From NCBI GenBank assembly GCA_004519485.1, contig CP038115.1:744001-808000 (forward strand): 64,000 bases of DNA, written 5' to 3'. The translations under genes were made by a program, and so were the position numbers. The notes beneath the pieces are model-generated. The model was not told the origin of the DNA. It saw only the letters and a list, made by a program, of their open reading frames with translations, and did not search any database. Below, piece after piece: positions 23,601 to 33,966 of the stretch; within the stretch, counting starts at the first letter, position 1; the number at the start of each line of letters is the position of its first letter. Source of the DNA: Nannochloropsis oceanica. Its lineage: Eukaryota; Sar; Eustigmatophyceae; Eustigmatales; Monodopsidaceae.

Positions 23601-25684
23601 AGCTGACAGATGAGCAAGCGGAAGGGGTGATGGATGGATCCAAGTCCATCGACGGGGAGGGAGGGAGGGACGGAGGGAGGGAGGGAAGGACGGAGGGACG
23701 TACCTCGCCCTTGATGTGCGTGCCGCGAAGGAGGAGCTCCTTGAGGCCCCGGACGTCGCCGGCTTCCACCACGCGCTCCATCGTGTCCTTGCCGAGCTCC
23801 AGGCCTGAGGCAGGGAGATCGAGGGGGCAAGAGGGAGGGAGTGAGGGAGGAAGGGAGGGAAGGGAAAAGGTTGAACCATGCGTTGATGAGAATAAATCCA
23901 CCGATTCGTCCAATAATTCCGTTCGCACTTTCCCTCTCTCCCTCCCTCCCTTCCTCCCTCCCTTCCTCCCTCCCTACCTCGCAGGTGGTCCCTGACAAGG
24001 GCATGGCCCCAGTATTCCGCCTCGTCCGCCGGCGTGTGCCCGTGGATGTCCCCCGCGCCCACGTCCGCGCCCCGGGCTATCAGGGTCTGGAGGGAGGGGA
24101 AGAGGGAGCACAGGGAAGGAGGGAGGGAGGGAGGGAGGGAGGGAGGGAGGGAAGGCAGTGTGGGTGCGTGGGAAGGAATTCGATAGTACGCATGCTTCAC
24201 AAGAAAGAGAGGGAGAGAGGGAGGGAGGGAGGGGGGGAGGGAGGGGGGGAGGGGAGGAGCGTACCTTGACCACCTCCATGTCTCCCCACCGGGCCGCGTA
24301 GTGAAGGGGCGTGCGCCCGTCCGTATCCTTCTCGTGCACTAAGACGTCCACGGTGCTCTTGCTCCGACGCAGGGCGGCCTTTTTGGTCGCTGGAGGAAGG
24401 AGGGGGAGGGCCGGGGGGAAGGGGGGGGGAGGGGAAGGAGGGGCTGAGCAGACCCCACTTACAAGAGAGCCTCCGAGTGCACCGAGTCGTCACCGGTCCA
24501 CTCAGCCGCCATGTGCCAACTCTCCCCCCCCCTCTGCCTCCACCCCTCCCTCCTCACCTCCCGCCGCGGCGCCGTTGCCCTCCTGCGGCTGCTGCTTCTT
24601 CTTCTCGGCAGCGGCGGCAGCAGCGGCCTCCTCCTTGTCCGTCTTGGTCAGGATCCAATTCACGAGCCACCGCTACAACGAGAGAGAGGGAGGGAGGGAG
24701 GGAGGGAGGGAGGGAAGTCAGGACATGGACGGCGACAATGACAAGAACGACGAGGGGAGGAAGAGAGGAAGCGGAGGGCGGCCATATCGTGGAAAGGGAG
24801 GAAGCGGAGGGCGGCCATATCGTGGAAAGGGAGGAAGCGGAGGGCGAGGAAGGCAAGTGGGTGGGGAGGTGGTCAGAAAAAGGAAAGAGGACAGCAGGGG
24901 GAAAAAAGAGGACGGGCGAAAAGAAGCGAGTAAGGAAAGAAGGGCGGGAGGGCGGGAGGGAAGGAGGGCGTACCTGTTGATTCTTGACGGCGTGCAGGAG
25001 GCGCTTATCCTTGCTCTCTTCGAGGCGGGGCAACGACTGAGCCCGTCGCACGAGGGAGGACTTGAGGTCCGGCGTGGTCAGCTCCTCCACCAGCTCCTGT
25101 GTGTTTGCAAGATGGAAAGGAAGAGCGGCGAGGGAAGGAGAGATAAAAGGGGGAAAGGGAGGGAGGGGACACTGGTGAGGAATAGCACGAGCTTGGAAGG
25201 TAGCCAGCCTCATCAAAACCAATAACCGAAGACGTGCACCCTCCACTCTCACAAGTCGTCCTGCTCCCCTCCGTCCTCCCCCCCTCCCTCCCTCTCCCTC
25301 TCTTCCTCTCCAACGCACCTGCGACAAGCCCAAGGGCATGCCTGTCAGGGAAAACGACGGGTGATGTCCTTGCCCCAGTGCTGGTTCTCCCCCTCGCCCT
25401 CCCCTGCCTCCTCCCGCGGCCCCTGCTGGGCGCATGGCTACGGTGTGGGCACCGCTGATAGTCACTCCTCGCTTCGTCTTCGACGGCTTGGGAAAAATGG
25501 AGGACGACGAGGTAGAGGAACGAAGGAGGGAGTGGGCGCCGTCGTCGGCAGTAGCCTTTCCTTTCCCCCCCGCTGCCGCCTCTTGCTGGAAGCCTGATAA
25601 GTCCAGCTCATCGTCCTCCTCCACATCGCTGTAGCTCCCACTCAGGTCGTCTTCCTCTTCCTCCTCCTCTTGCTGTCCATTCAT
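17695..25684 (-). CDS. Ankyrin-repeat / Fic-domain protein, 25 exons
   Basis: Fic domains transfer AMP or related groups from nucleotides to target proteins. Reading the minus strand, 25 exons were joined, each with GT..AG borders and matching phase: 25684-25319, 25096-24974, 24672-24558, 24389-24265, 24086-23978, 23804-23704, 23545-23467, 23271-23128, 22960-22873, 22661-22567, 22372-22221, 22037-21865, 21627-21465, 21356-21267, 21165-21028, 20856-20749, 20618-20559, 20376-20329, 20190-20035, 19781-19677, 19528-19255, 19068-18977, 18747-18576, 18165-18062, 17850-17695. Sum 3336 nt, 1111 aa. Acidic/Ser-rich N-terminus; ankyrin repeats about 200-500 (GRTPLHYAARWGDMEVVK, KTPLHAAAECGSLEAVL, NTPLHCAIRYSHAAAA, WGTTPLAEAVRLGND); a possible GAF-like segment about 590-690; Fic domain at the C-terminus with the complete active motif HPFHDGNGRFSR (1021-1032), split by the last-but-one intron. 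No clear inhibitory (S/T)xxxE(G/N) motif was found. The start could lie further upstream, since an acceptor-like site sits at about 25732. Confidence 0.85.
20619..21027 (-). repeat. Example of (CCCT)n-rich introns on the coding strand
   Basis: The introns around the exons at 20856-20749 and 20618-20559 consist largely of CCCT units on the transcribed gene's sense strand (GGGA on plus), placed just before the acceptor. The same organisation recurs in nearly every intron of the Ank-Fic gene and, on the plus strand, in the NSF-like gene (for example 13480-13650). Confidence 0.85.
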
Positions 25685-28288
25685 GCCCGAGCCGGAGGAA
25701 AGGCTCTGCAGGTTTTCACTGAAGCTGTGTGGGTGTGGGTAAGAGAGGGGAGGGCGGGAGGGCGGCAGATGAGAAGATGAGGAAAGAGAACTGCCGATCC
25801 TCAATTGCCACAAAAAGATGTGCCTTTAGGCTGGCCCTAAAGACTGCCCGCTTTGTCAGAGGGCGCAAGGGGTAAAGGCATGAGCCGAGGGCAAGGGACA
25901 TACAGGGGAAGGGGACAGTGGTAGGTAGGGGGCTTTTAGCTTCAAGACAAGGGGGACTTGGCCTGACCGAGTGGCTTCAACCGTGGCATGCGAGCCAGGC
26001 AGCCTCCGGGGGCAAAACGAGCGTATTTATACGAGACTGATTAAGCCTCCATGTCTGTGAGAAGCCGTCGTGTCCTCATACACGACAGAACGTGCAGACT
26101 ATGCGACAGGTCAACACGGCGTGAGAAGAGGGCTTTGCCGAGCACTTGTCTCCTTCATTCCTTCCCGTCTGCCCACAACCCTTTTCTTCTGTCCGCTGCA
26201 TCCCTGACCCACCCTTCCTTTCTCCTGAAACGAACCTGTGTTGCGCATAGGGGGCAGTCGTTGGAGGCTTCATCGTCCCGGCGTTTTGGGCGCTGTTTGT
26301 GCGAGTGCTTCACCTGTCGTCTCGCCTTCCCTATGGTGGTTCAGTGGGATGTGGGTGGGTGTGTATGTGCATGTGAGATGACAGTCTGCCATTTTTAGTC
26401 AGGTGAGGAGGAGAATGTCAGGGTAGGGAGGGTGACATGAATCAACAGGCTACGAAGACCAGCTCGGCACCAATTGCTCGGCACCCTCAATTCGGTTGGC
26501 AACGTCAGAGGAACGAGGAAACACCTCCTTGGGGATTGTGGTGAGGCCAAGCATGCTCCAGGTGTGGACTCGGTGATAATGATTGGGCCACCGAATGACC
26601 TCGACATACAGAGTACACATGATTTAGAAGGCACCAGGTGGTTGAAGCCTGCCTCCCAGAATTGCCCCGTTTCGAAAAAAGAGGTGGAAGTGAAGCCCCC
26701 GGAGATGCGGGAGCGGAGAGGTCGGTGGTGGTGTCTGGAGACATCACACACCTTGAGGTATGGCAACTCGTGACAGGAAAGTGCCGTACTGTGGCTCACT
26801 TCCACGCCTTCCTTTACGGTCAGATCTGCATAGAATGATGTCCTTTACGCCTTCGATGCCGCCTTGCTGGCTTTATGTGAGGTTCTTTTGGGTGTGGTAA
26901 AATTTTCGAAAAGAAAAGGACAAATTGGTCGTCTGAGATATGTCGCCATCTGCGCTCAAATTTCTTTTAAACTTTATTAATCTCTTTTTTAATGATTGAA
27001 TTCAATGATTCCTTTCGTGAGATCGATGCGGGTCATGGCTGAACCTTCACCGTCTCTTGAAATGTGGTGTAGGTCGGTCGAATGCGTGTGTGATCCACAT
27101 CGCCCACTATAACCCGTCAGGTGGGGAGGGAGTCGGTCAAAGCTTTTGCAGAATTGTCTTTCTTGCTCCGGACAGGTCTACACAGATGGCCCGGATCTGG
27201 GCCTCAATCAGTTACTTTGCTGGAAATGTGGAAATGTTGCTGTGGTCTTATAGGCCTTCCGATGCCTAAAGCAGAAGAGCGTGAGTCCAAACCCGACAAA
27301 AAGAGGTGCCCGCTCGTACACGTCACTTGAAGGTTCGAGTTTCCCCCCATCTCTTTATTGGCCAAGGAGAGGTTAGGAAAGGTTTTTTTCGACAAAACAC
27401 ACTTGCGAGGGAGAAATTAGCTCGGCAATGGACATGATGGATGAATAGGACAATGGAAATGCTGGAGATGATGGGTGCCAATGGTTGATGCGGATATGGG
27501 CGCTGAACTATGGCCCCAAGAGCATGAATGGGCCAATGGGCCACCCGTATCCTGTTTTCTGGGCTTGAGCAAAAGCATTCGGGCTGTTTGAAATTGTTTC
27601 ATGTGTGTATTTGAGGCGAAAATGGACCCGCTGTGTTAGTTTGTTGTCTTGTGTGGATCTGAATCGCGAAAGATGTCCCTCGAGAGGTTGATGGACCCGA
27701 CGTACGCACAGAATAAAAGAGGACGCAGAAGCGCATCGGCATGAGAGTGCTGCTTTTTGGCTCACTCTTTTTTCTTTAACGTGCTCAAATGTTTCAGTTT
27801 TACTTTCATCTTTCCCCATCGAAGTCTCTCGAATCGATGAAAAGAAAATACATTACAATTCCTTTCCTTCTGCTGCCACCGCTGTTATTGCTCCTCGCTG
27901 CTGGTGCTCATCAATACCGCTTTACTTGCCGAGACCATAATATCACTTCACTCTTGCTTGCTTGTGCGCTGACTGTAAGTGCCATAAGCATCATCAGTTT
28001 TCCTGTTCTCGCATTCGAATCCCCTGCGTCTTTCCCCTCATTCAATTACCCTCCTCCAGCGTGTTTCCGCTGTTATTCCTTTTCAAGTCCATCTCGCGCT
28101 CCCTCCCATCCTCCCCATTGCTATCCCTCCATAAGCCCATCTCGCGCTTCTTCTTCATCCTTCCTAGCCAGAATCCTCTTCTCTCACTTATGCTTGCAGA
28201 GAAAGAAGAAAACCCATGCACGACAAAAGAAAATCCTCGTCCATCCCCCTCACTGAGCCACCGAGCCGTCAGCCCGTCTTTCTCTATT
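25685..28288. other. Long intergenic region, no gene recognised
   Basis: About 2.6 kb between the 5' end of the Ank-Fic gene and the 3' end of the ZIP-like gene, both on minus. It must contain the Ank-Fic promoter and perhaps a 5' exon, given the acceptor-like site near 25732. A plus-strand frame at 27834-28256 starts with a hydrophobic leader-like stretch but then becomes Ser/Pro-rich and matches no family. No tRNA or other RNA gene was seen. Confidence 0.5.
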
Positions 28289-30942
28289 CTAAGCGCCCTC
28301 TCCACTGGCGTCCTGGATGTTCTGCTCTAGCAAGACGGAGGCAATGAAGCCCACAAAGAACATTAGGTCCACGTACCACACATGCGGGCCCCCCTCCTCG
28401 TGCGCCTCCACCAGCAGCTCCTCCGTGATCAGATACAGCAGGGACGCCGCGCCGAAAGACAGCAAGCCCACCTATAGTGAGGGTGGAGAAATGGAGGGGA
28501 TGAGTGCGATCTGAGTCTGCTTCCTGTCTATCTACCTCCCTCCTTCATGCCCTCTGTCGCTTACCTGGTAGGTGGGGTTGGCTGCCAGCAGTGCTGCTGC
28601 CAAGGCGCCCACGGTCCCTCCCACAAGAATCATCAACGGCGCCCCAACCACCAGGGCGTAGCGAAGCACAGGTTCCACCTGGCGTGCAAAAAAGCAGAGG
28701 GCGGGTGAAGGGAGGGAAGGAGAGGAGGAGGGAGATTCAGTACCGGTCGTGAGGGAGCTAGGAAGTGTGCTCTAGCTGTCCTCCGTAAGGGTGGGGTGTG
28801 GACGTGACTCCCTCCTCTTCTTTTCCTCGCATTCCTTTGTCTACACTTGCACGGAGCAATCCTACCCTCCACAGTTTCCTTCTCCCTTCCTCCCTCCCTC
28901 CCTCCCTCCCTCCCACTCGGCCTGCCTCCCTGCCTGCCTACCTTGGAGACCCCCGCCGAGAAGGTGAGTCCAAGGAAGCCCATCTCTATGGTCAGCGCGA
29001 TGGACATGATCAGGCCCGCGCTCTTGCCTATGAACCGAGGGAGAGAGGGAGAAAAGGAGGGAGGAAATGAAACGAAGGATGAAGAGGGCGGTACAGGAGG
29101 ACCAGGAAACAAGGCAAGGGAAGGTCAGATCAACCAAGAACCACTCGTCTCCCTCCCTCCCTTTCCTCCCTCCCTTCCCCTCCCCCGTCCTCCCTCCTAC
29201 CAGCCACAGCAGCCAGCCCGATGAGCAAGCCATCCATCACCGAGTCCACATAGACAGGGATGATCAGTGTCCAGGGAGGGGGAGCGTAGGGCGAAGGGGA
29301 GGAGGGGATGAAGGGGAGGTTCCGATCGAGCTCGCCATTTTCCAGGGCAGCGGTGGAGGAGGAGGAGGAGGAGAGGAGGAGAGAGGTGTGTTCAGTGGGT
29401 AGGTTGGAGGAGGAGAACGAGGGAACGAGGGAGGAGGAGGGAATATGCTCTTCGAATATGGTGCGGCCGACGTTGGCAGTCTTGCTCTTGGCCATGCGCT
29501 TAGAGGGGTGAGGGGACGAGGAGGAGGAGGGGGGGGGAGAGACGGAGAGATCAAGTGCGGCAACAGAGGAGGAAGGACCACGGGCAGTGCGGGGGTTCGA
29601 TACGGTAACGGCCCGGCGCATGAGCAAGGGGGAGGCAGCGCCCTGGGAGCAGGCTTTCGCGAGGGCTGCTTGCTGTGATGACGGAATGGAGGAAGAAATG
29701 ACGGGAGGGAGGGAAGGACGGGTAGATGGATGGATGAATGGATGCACGGATGGCAGCGTCATCTTTCAGGCGTCTTCATCCGTTCCGATCTTCGTCGCTA
29801 GCCTGGCGATATAAACGACATTCCTCTCAATATTACACAATATTCTTTTACATACATAAATATCAACATCCACTCCACGCCTCCTTTTCCCTCCCTCCCT
29901 CCCTCCCCCCTCTCCTCCCACCGTACGCACCCGGTACGTCTCCATCAGACTGCGGCGTCGGCTCAAAGTGGGAGCACGGACCATTCCATTCCTCCCCACG
30001 AGGGGGGAGGGCGGGAGGGAGGGCGGGAGGGAGGGCGGGAGGACCTTGCCAGCCGAGAGCGAGCTGGCCTTGGGCATCACCGGCAAGAGATCGTCACGGA
30101 CGGCATGCTCCCTCTTCTTCTCCATACCCTCCTCCTCTTCTTCCTCTTCTTCTTTTTCGTTCTCCTCCTCTTCGGGCTCGCCGCAGAAGTGTGCGACGCC
30201 AACCATCATGGCCACCCCACCGAAAAACCCGACGAGGGTCGCCACCGTATTCTGCCAGCTGCCAGGGCAGAGGGGGAATGGAAGGAGGAGAGAGGATGAG
30301 ACGGATAGGTGAGAGGTAAAGTCGGAATGAAGAAAAAAGAAAAGACAGCTGAGAGTCTCTCTCGTTTCCTTGCGTCTCAGGTGAAGAGCTTGTGCGCCTG
30401 CTGCACCCGCGCATCCTCCATTCTATCCCCAGCGAAAGTCCACCCACCCTCCATTTCTTCTTTCTCCACAGCTACCTGTGCTTTTGCTTGCTCATGGCAG
30501 GCAGAAGCTCCGTGGCCACGGCAGAGAGGACGATGCCGCCACCTGTGTGAGGGAGTAGAAAGTAGGAAAGTAGGAAGAGGGAAGTGGGTTAACATGCTAG
30601 GGGAGGATAAATCTATGCAATCAATCACCATGTTGCACACTCACAAGAATAGCACCTGTCAGACCTAAAAAAGACGATGGAGTCATACACTTCAAGGAAT
30701 CATGCAAGATATGTTGGCCAATTCCCTGTCATCCGCCACAGTCACCCTCTCTCTAACCTTCAATCGGCCTCCCCTCCTCCCTTAGCTTTTCACGTACCAA
30801 AGTGTTGCATGGCATTCACAAAGGTGGTGCTGGGCGCCTTGACGAAGATAGCAAAGGACATGATGAGCATGAACACGCTCGGGCCCAGGCATAGCTCGAT
30901 GGTGTGAAGGAAGGCGGGCAAGATCGACTCGTGAATAGCCAT
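28289..30942 (-). CDS. ZIP (SLC39)-like metal transporter, 7 exons, altered metal-site residues
   Basis: Multi-pass membrane protein resembling ZIP divalent-metal transporters. Exons: 30942-30798, 30542-30476, 30258-29931, 29672-29201, 29027-28942, 28678-28565, 28471-28289; sum 1395 nt, 464 aa. Hydrophobic helices: FVMLIMSFAIFVKAP-type near residue 25, GGGIVLSAVATELLP, TLVGFFGGVAMMVGV, then a long Ser/Glu-rich cytosolic loop (about residues 85-260), VDSVMDGLLIGLA, IALTIEMGFLGLTFSAG, LMILVGGTVGALAAALLA, LLSFGAASLLYLITEELLVEAHEE and WYVDLMFFVGFIASVLLEQ. The last-but-one block is typical of a ZIP subgroup. In canonical ZIPs helices 4 and 5 carry HNxxDG and HExPHE-type metal ligands; here they read DSVMDG and IEMGFL, keeping the acids but losing the histidines. 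An acceptor-like site just upstream of the ATG suggests a 5'UTR intron. The family call is good; transport activity and metal are uncertain. Confidence 0.7.
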
Positions 30943-31495
30943 ATCGCGAGGATGCCGCCTGTGGAAAAGTAAAGGAGAGTTAAGCGGAAGCAAGTGCTTG
31001 AAATGACCCCAAAACCCCCAAAAAAGCAAGGCACATCAGCATGTAAATATGCATGTAGGACTAGGTAATCAGGTGGATGTATTTGTGGCTTGTTAGTCGA
31101 TAAGGGGGTCTTTCATTATCACTCGAGTGTCCCTGTCCCAGCAACAGCAGATGCCGGGTCTAAAACGACACACACAACACGTAAACAAATCAAAATGAGT
31201 CAAAATCTGACACGCTACTAGATATGCCTCTGTCCTCGAATGCCTAAGGGCCCCCTAAAGGGAGAGAAGCAAGCATGGCCCGGACCCCCGGGAGAGAATA
31301 CTGCGGTCTTAAACTTCGGTATTAATTTTATCTGATCTATATGTTCGTGGACCCATATCTCGCACACATTCCCTATAATAATTTGTGACGTTAAGGGAGA
31401 CAGAGCAAGTTGAAATACGGTAGATGTAGAGCTCCTGGTGACTTGAAGCCCAACAAATAATACCATGAAAAGTAACGAGCTCGTACGCTCTCTCT
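30943..31495. promoter_or_regulatory. Divergent intergenic region (putative bidirectional promoter)
   Basis: A 553-bp segment between the ZIP-like start (minus) and the WW-protein start (plus). A pyrimidine tract ending in AG just before the ZIP ATG hints at a spliced leader exon for that gene. No specific motif is claimed. Confidence 0.45.
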
Positions 31496-33483
31496 ATGTT
31501 CACCGACACACAGGCCATGCGCGGTCTCAAAGCCTTTCAGAGGAGGGGTGCAGACACAGAGGAGGAGGAGGAGGAGAAGGAGGAGGAGAAGAAGGAGGAG
31601 AAGGAGGAGGACACGTTAGCAGCAGTTGCAACAAAGAAGCGGGGCCCGGGTGACGATAATCAGAGCAACGACCACGACGAGGAGAAGACTGCAAATGAGG
31701 ACACGGGGAGTCCAGCAGGAGCAGGGCTGGAGGAGGGAGAGCTATGCGACGACGATAAAGAAGCGATTCAGACAGCAGTATCTGCAGCAATAGCAGCGGC
31801 TATCGAGGAGTGGGGCGATAGGCAAGGTGAGGAAGAGGAGGAAGAGGGAGAGGGGGAGAAGAAAAAGCGAGAAGATGGAAACGACGGCAAGGAGAGTGCG
31901 CCACTTGTAGCAGCAGGTGGGGAAAATGAGGAGGAGGAGGACGAGGATGTTGAGGCTTCACTTTATCCCCCGGCCCCACCATCCGGCCTGCTTCCTCCGT
32001 TTTGGGCCGCCGCGCAAGACCCCTCTACGAATGCCACCTATTATTTCCACCAACAGACGGGCGTGCGCTCCTGGGAACCGCCACCATTACTTCCTTTGTC
32101 GCCCCCTCACACTTACCCTGGGCAGGCCCCGGCTGCCCCTCCCTCTGCACCACAGCTTCCCCCCGAGCTGGCCAAGCTACACGCGGCGTTAGACAAGGTA
32201 GGTCCAAGGGGAAGAAAAGACGGTAATGCGATGGGGAAGACGGAAGGGAAATTTTAACAGGCTTGACCCGGAATCCTAAGTGATGCTGATCTGAGACAGG
32301 CATCGAGGAAGGAAGGCGTCCCTTCTTTTTCTCCGACTCCCTCATTTGAGCACCTTTTTCATCGCTATTCCGCCTTTTTCCAGCTCATAACAGCATCATT
32401 TTCCCTCCCTTCATTTTGCTATTCAACCTTCCCTACCAGGTGGACAGCACCCTATCAAATGCCGACACGTCCTCGTTTCCCCCTGCTGCCGTTACATCCT
32501 CTGTCCCCCTCTCGCCCTCCGAGGCGGCGGCGGCCGTCTGGGTTGAGCTCGTGGATGAGGGCACGGGGCGGGTGTACTATTACGACAATGTCTCGGGAGC
32601 GACCCGATGGTCCATGCCCCAGGCCTTCCAGGTCTGTGGGCTTGGGAGTGGGCTAGTTTCCTTGCTCTTTCCCTTGTCTGCTTTCATTCTTTATCCGTGC
32701 CTCTTTTTGTCTCTGTCTCTGTATCTACCCAACAAATACTTGTACGAATAGAAGTACCTGAGATTCTCGATCCCTCCCACTTAACCTCCTCCCGCCTACC
32801 TTCCTTTCTCAGGGCGAAAGTAGGACAGCCTGGCCAGAGGGAGGCCTTCACGGAGGCCTTCAGGTACGGCGATCGAATGGAGAAGGATAGAGGGGAAGGG
32901 CGGGAGGGAGGACAGGGTGGTGAGAGGGGAGTTCATTTCGAGGCGTCAAGAGTGTGTATATAGCCACTGCTTTGGGGAAGCAGTATGCGAGAGAGCCCTC
33001 TCGTGAGAGGGCACCACATTGGTGGAATCGGGGGGAAGGGGAGGAGGAGGTATGAAACAAAGTGAGAAGTGAATGGATAGCAGAAGGGCTGAGCAAAATT
33101 TGATTCAACCACTCTCACCCCTGACTGACTTCTTCCCTCTCCCCCTCCCCTCTAGCCTCCTGTCATTTCCGCCTACGACCGCGACGTACGGATTTTGAGC
33201 CACTTCTTCGACCCTTCCACTCTCGCGGCTAACCGGGAGGAGGCCAAGAGGAAGAAGGCGGAGATGTGCACAGGTAGGTGGAAGAGGAGCCACGGATATG
33301 CAGCAAAGGGAAGGGAAGCTAGAAAGGCAGTAGGCGTCTCGTTGACTCACCTATTGACTCGTCTTCTTTTTCCCTCGCTCTCTTTGTCGCCCTCCGTTCG
33401 TAGGCGTTGACTGGCGCCAGGTGAAGGATAAGAAGAAGGCGGAGAAGAAGCGCAGGGGAAACGAATGGTTGTACAAAGGATGA
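31496..33483 (+). CDS. Nuclear WW-domain protein (splicing-factor-like), 5 exons
   Basis: Exons 31496-32197, 32440-32631, 32813-32863, 33156-33273, 33404-33483; sum 1143 nt, 380 aa, all phases match. The N-terminal 160 residues are strongly acidic with Lys/Arg patches, typical of nuclear proteins. Two WW domains are visible: about 165-197 (PPFWAAAQDPSTNATYYFHQ, then GVRSWEPP) and about 265-298 (WVELVDEGTGRVYYYDN, then GATRWSMP), each with two spaced Trp and a Tyr block. The C-terminus has VISAYDRDVRILSHFFDP and then a very basic tail DWRQVKDKKKAEKKRRGNEW. Paired WW domains with a basic tail are common in pre-mRNA splicing factors that bind proline-rich partners, so that role is likely but unproven. 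Exact orthologue not identified. Confidence 0.75.
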
Positions 33484-33966
33484 ATAACGTGGAGGATGCC
33501 AACTGCCGCGAACTGCACCAAATCGAGGCGACATTTATGGCGGTGACCATAAAGGATGTCTTGCATTCTTCGTCGACATCATTGGTCTCGGTTCTGAGGG
33601 AAGGATTAGGTGCGATCGCACTGAACCGGAGGGAATCTGGGTGGGTAGTGTTAATGTCAAATGCGACAACAACAGGACTTCCTGAGGAAGGGAAGGGGAG
33701 GGAGAGAGGAAGGAAGCGGGATGAAGGCCCATGTCGTGGTACCGGCACGCTGCCAACCATCGTATTAAAAGGCCTGCCTTTCGATGAGGAGAGGAGCAGG
33801 CAAGGTACACATCTCATATACACATGTACCATATGTATCTTACCTACATGTATCGCACATTTCACTCATATACCCGGCATCTCACATGTACGTAGCATAT
33901 CTCACACACATACTATATAAATGTCTTCCACACACATATTACATCTGGCACTCGTACATAATAAAG
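33484..33966. other. Intergenic stretch with CACATA-rich low complexity
   Basis: No domain in any frame. Positions 33800-33960 are rich in CACATA/ACATGTA words (simple-sequence drift). This is also where upstream exons of the truncated MFS transporter would be expected but are not seen. Confidence 0.5.

Noticed and set aside
22439-25813. Long minus ORFs reading through introns of the Ank-Fic gene
   Set aside because: They carry PPSLPPS-type translations of (CCCT)n introns; splicing gives a clean ankyrin protein instead.
25960-26040. tRNA-like stretch (cctgaccgagtggcttcaa...)
   Set aside because: No complete cloverleaf or 3' acceptor pairing could be drawn.
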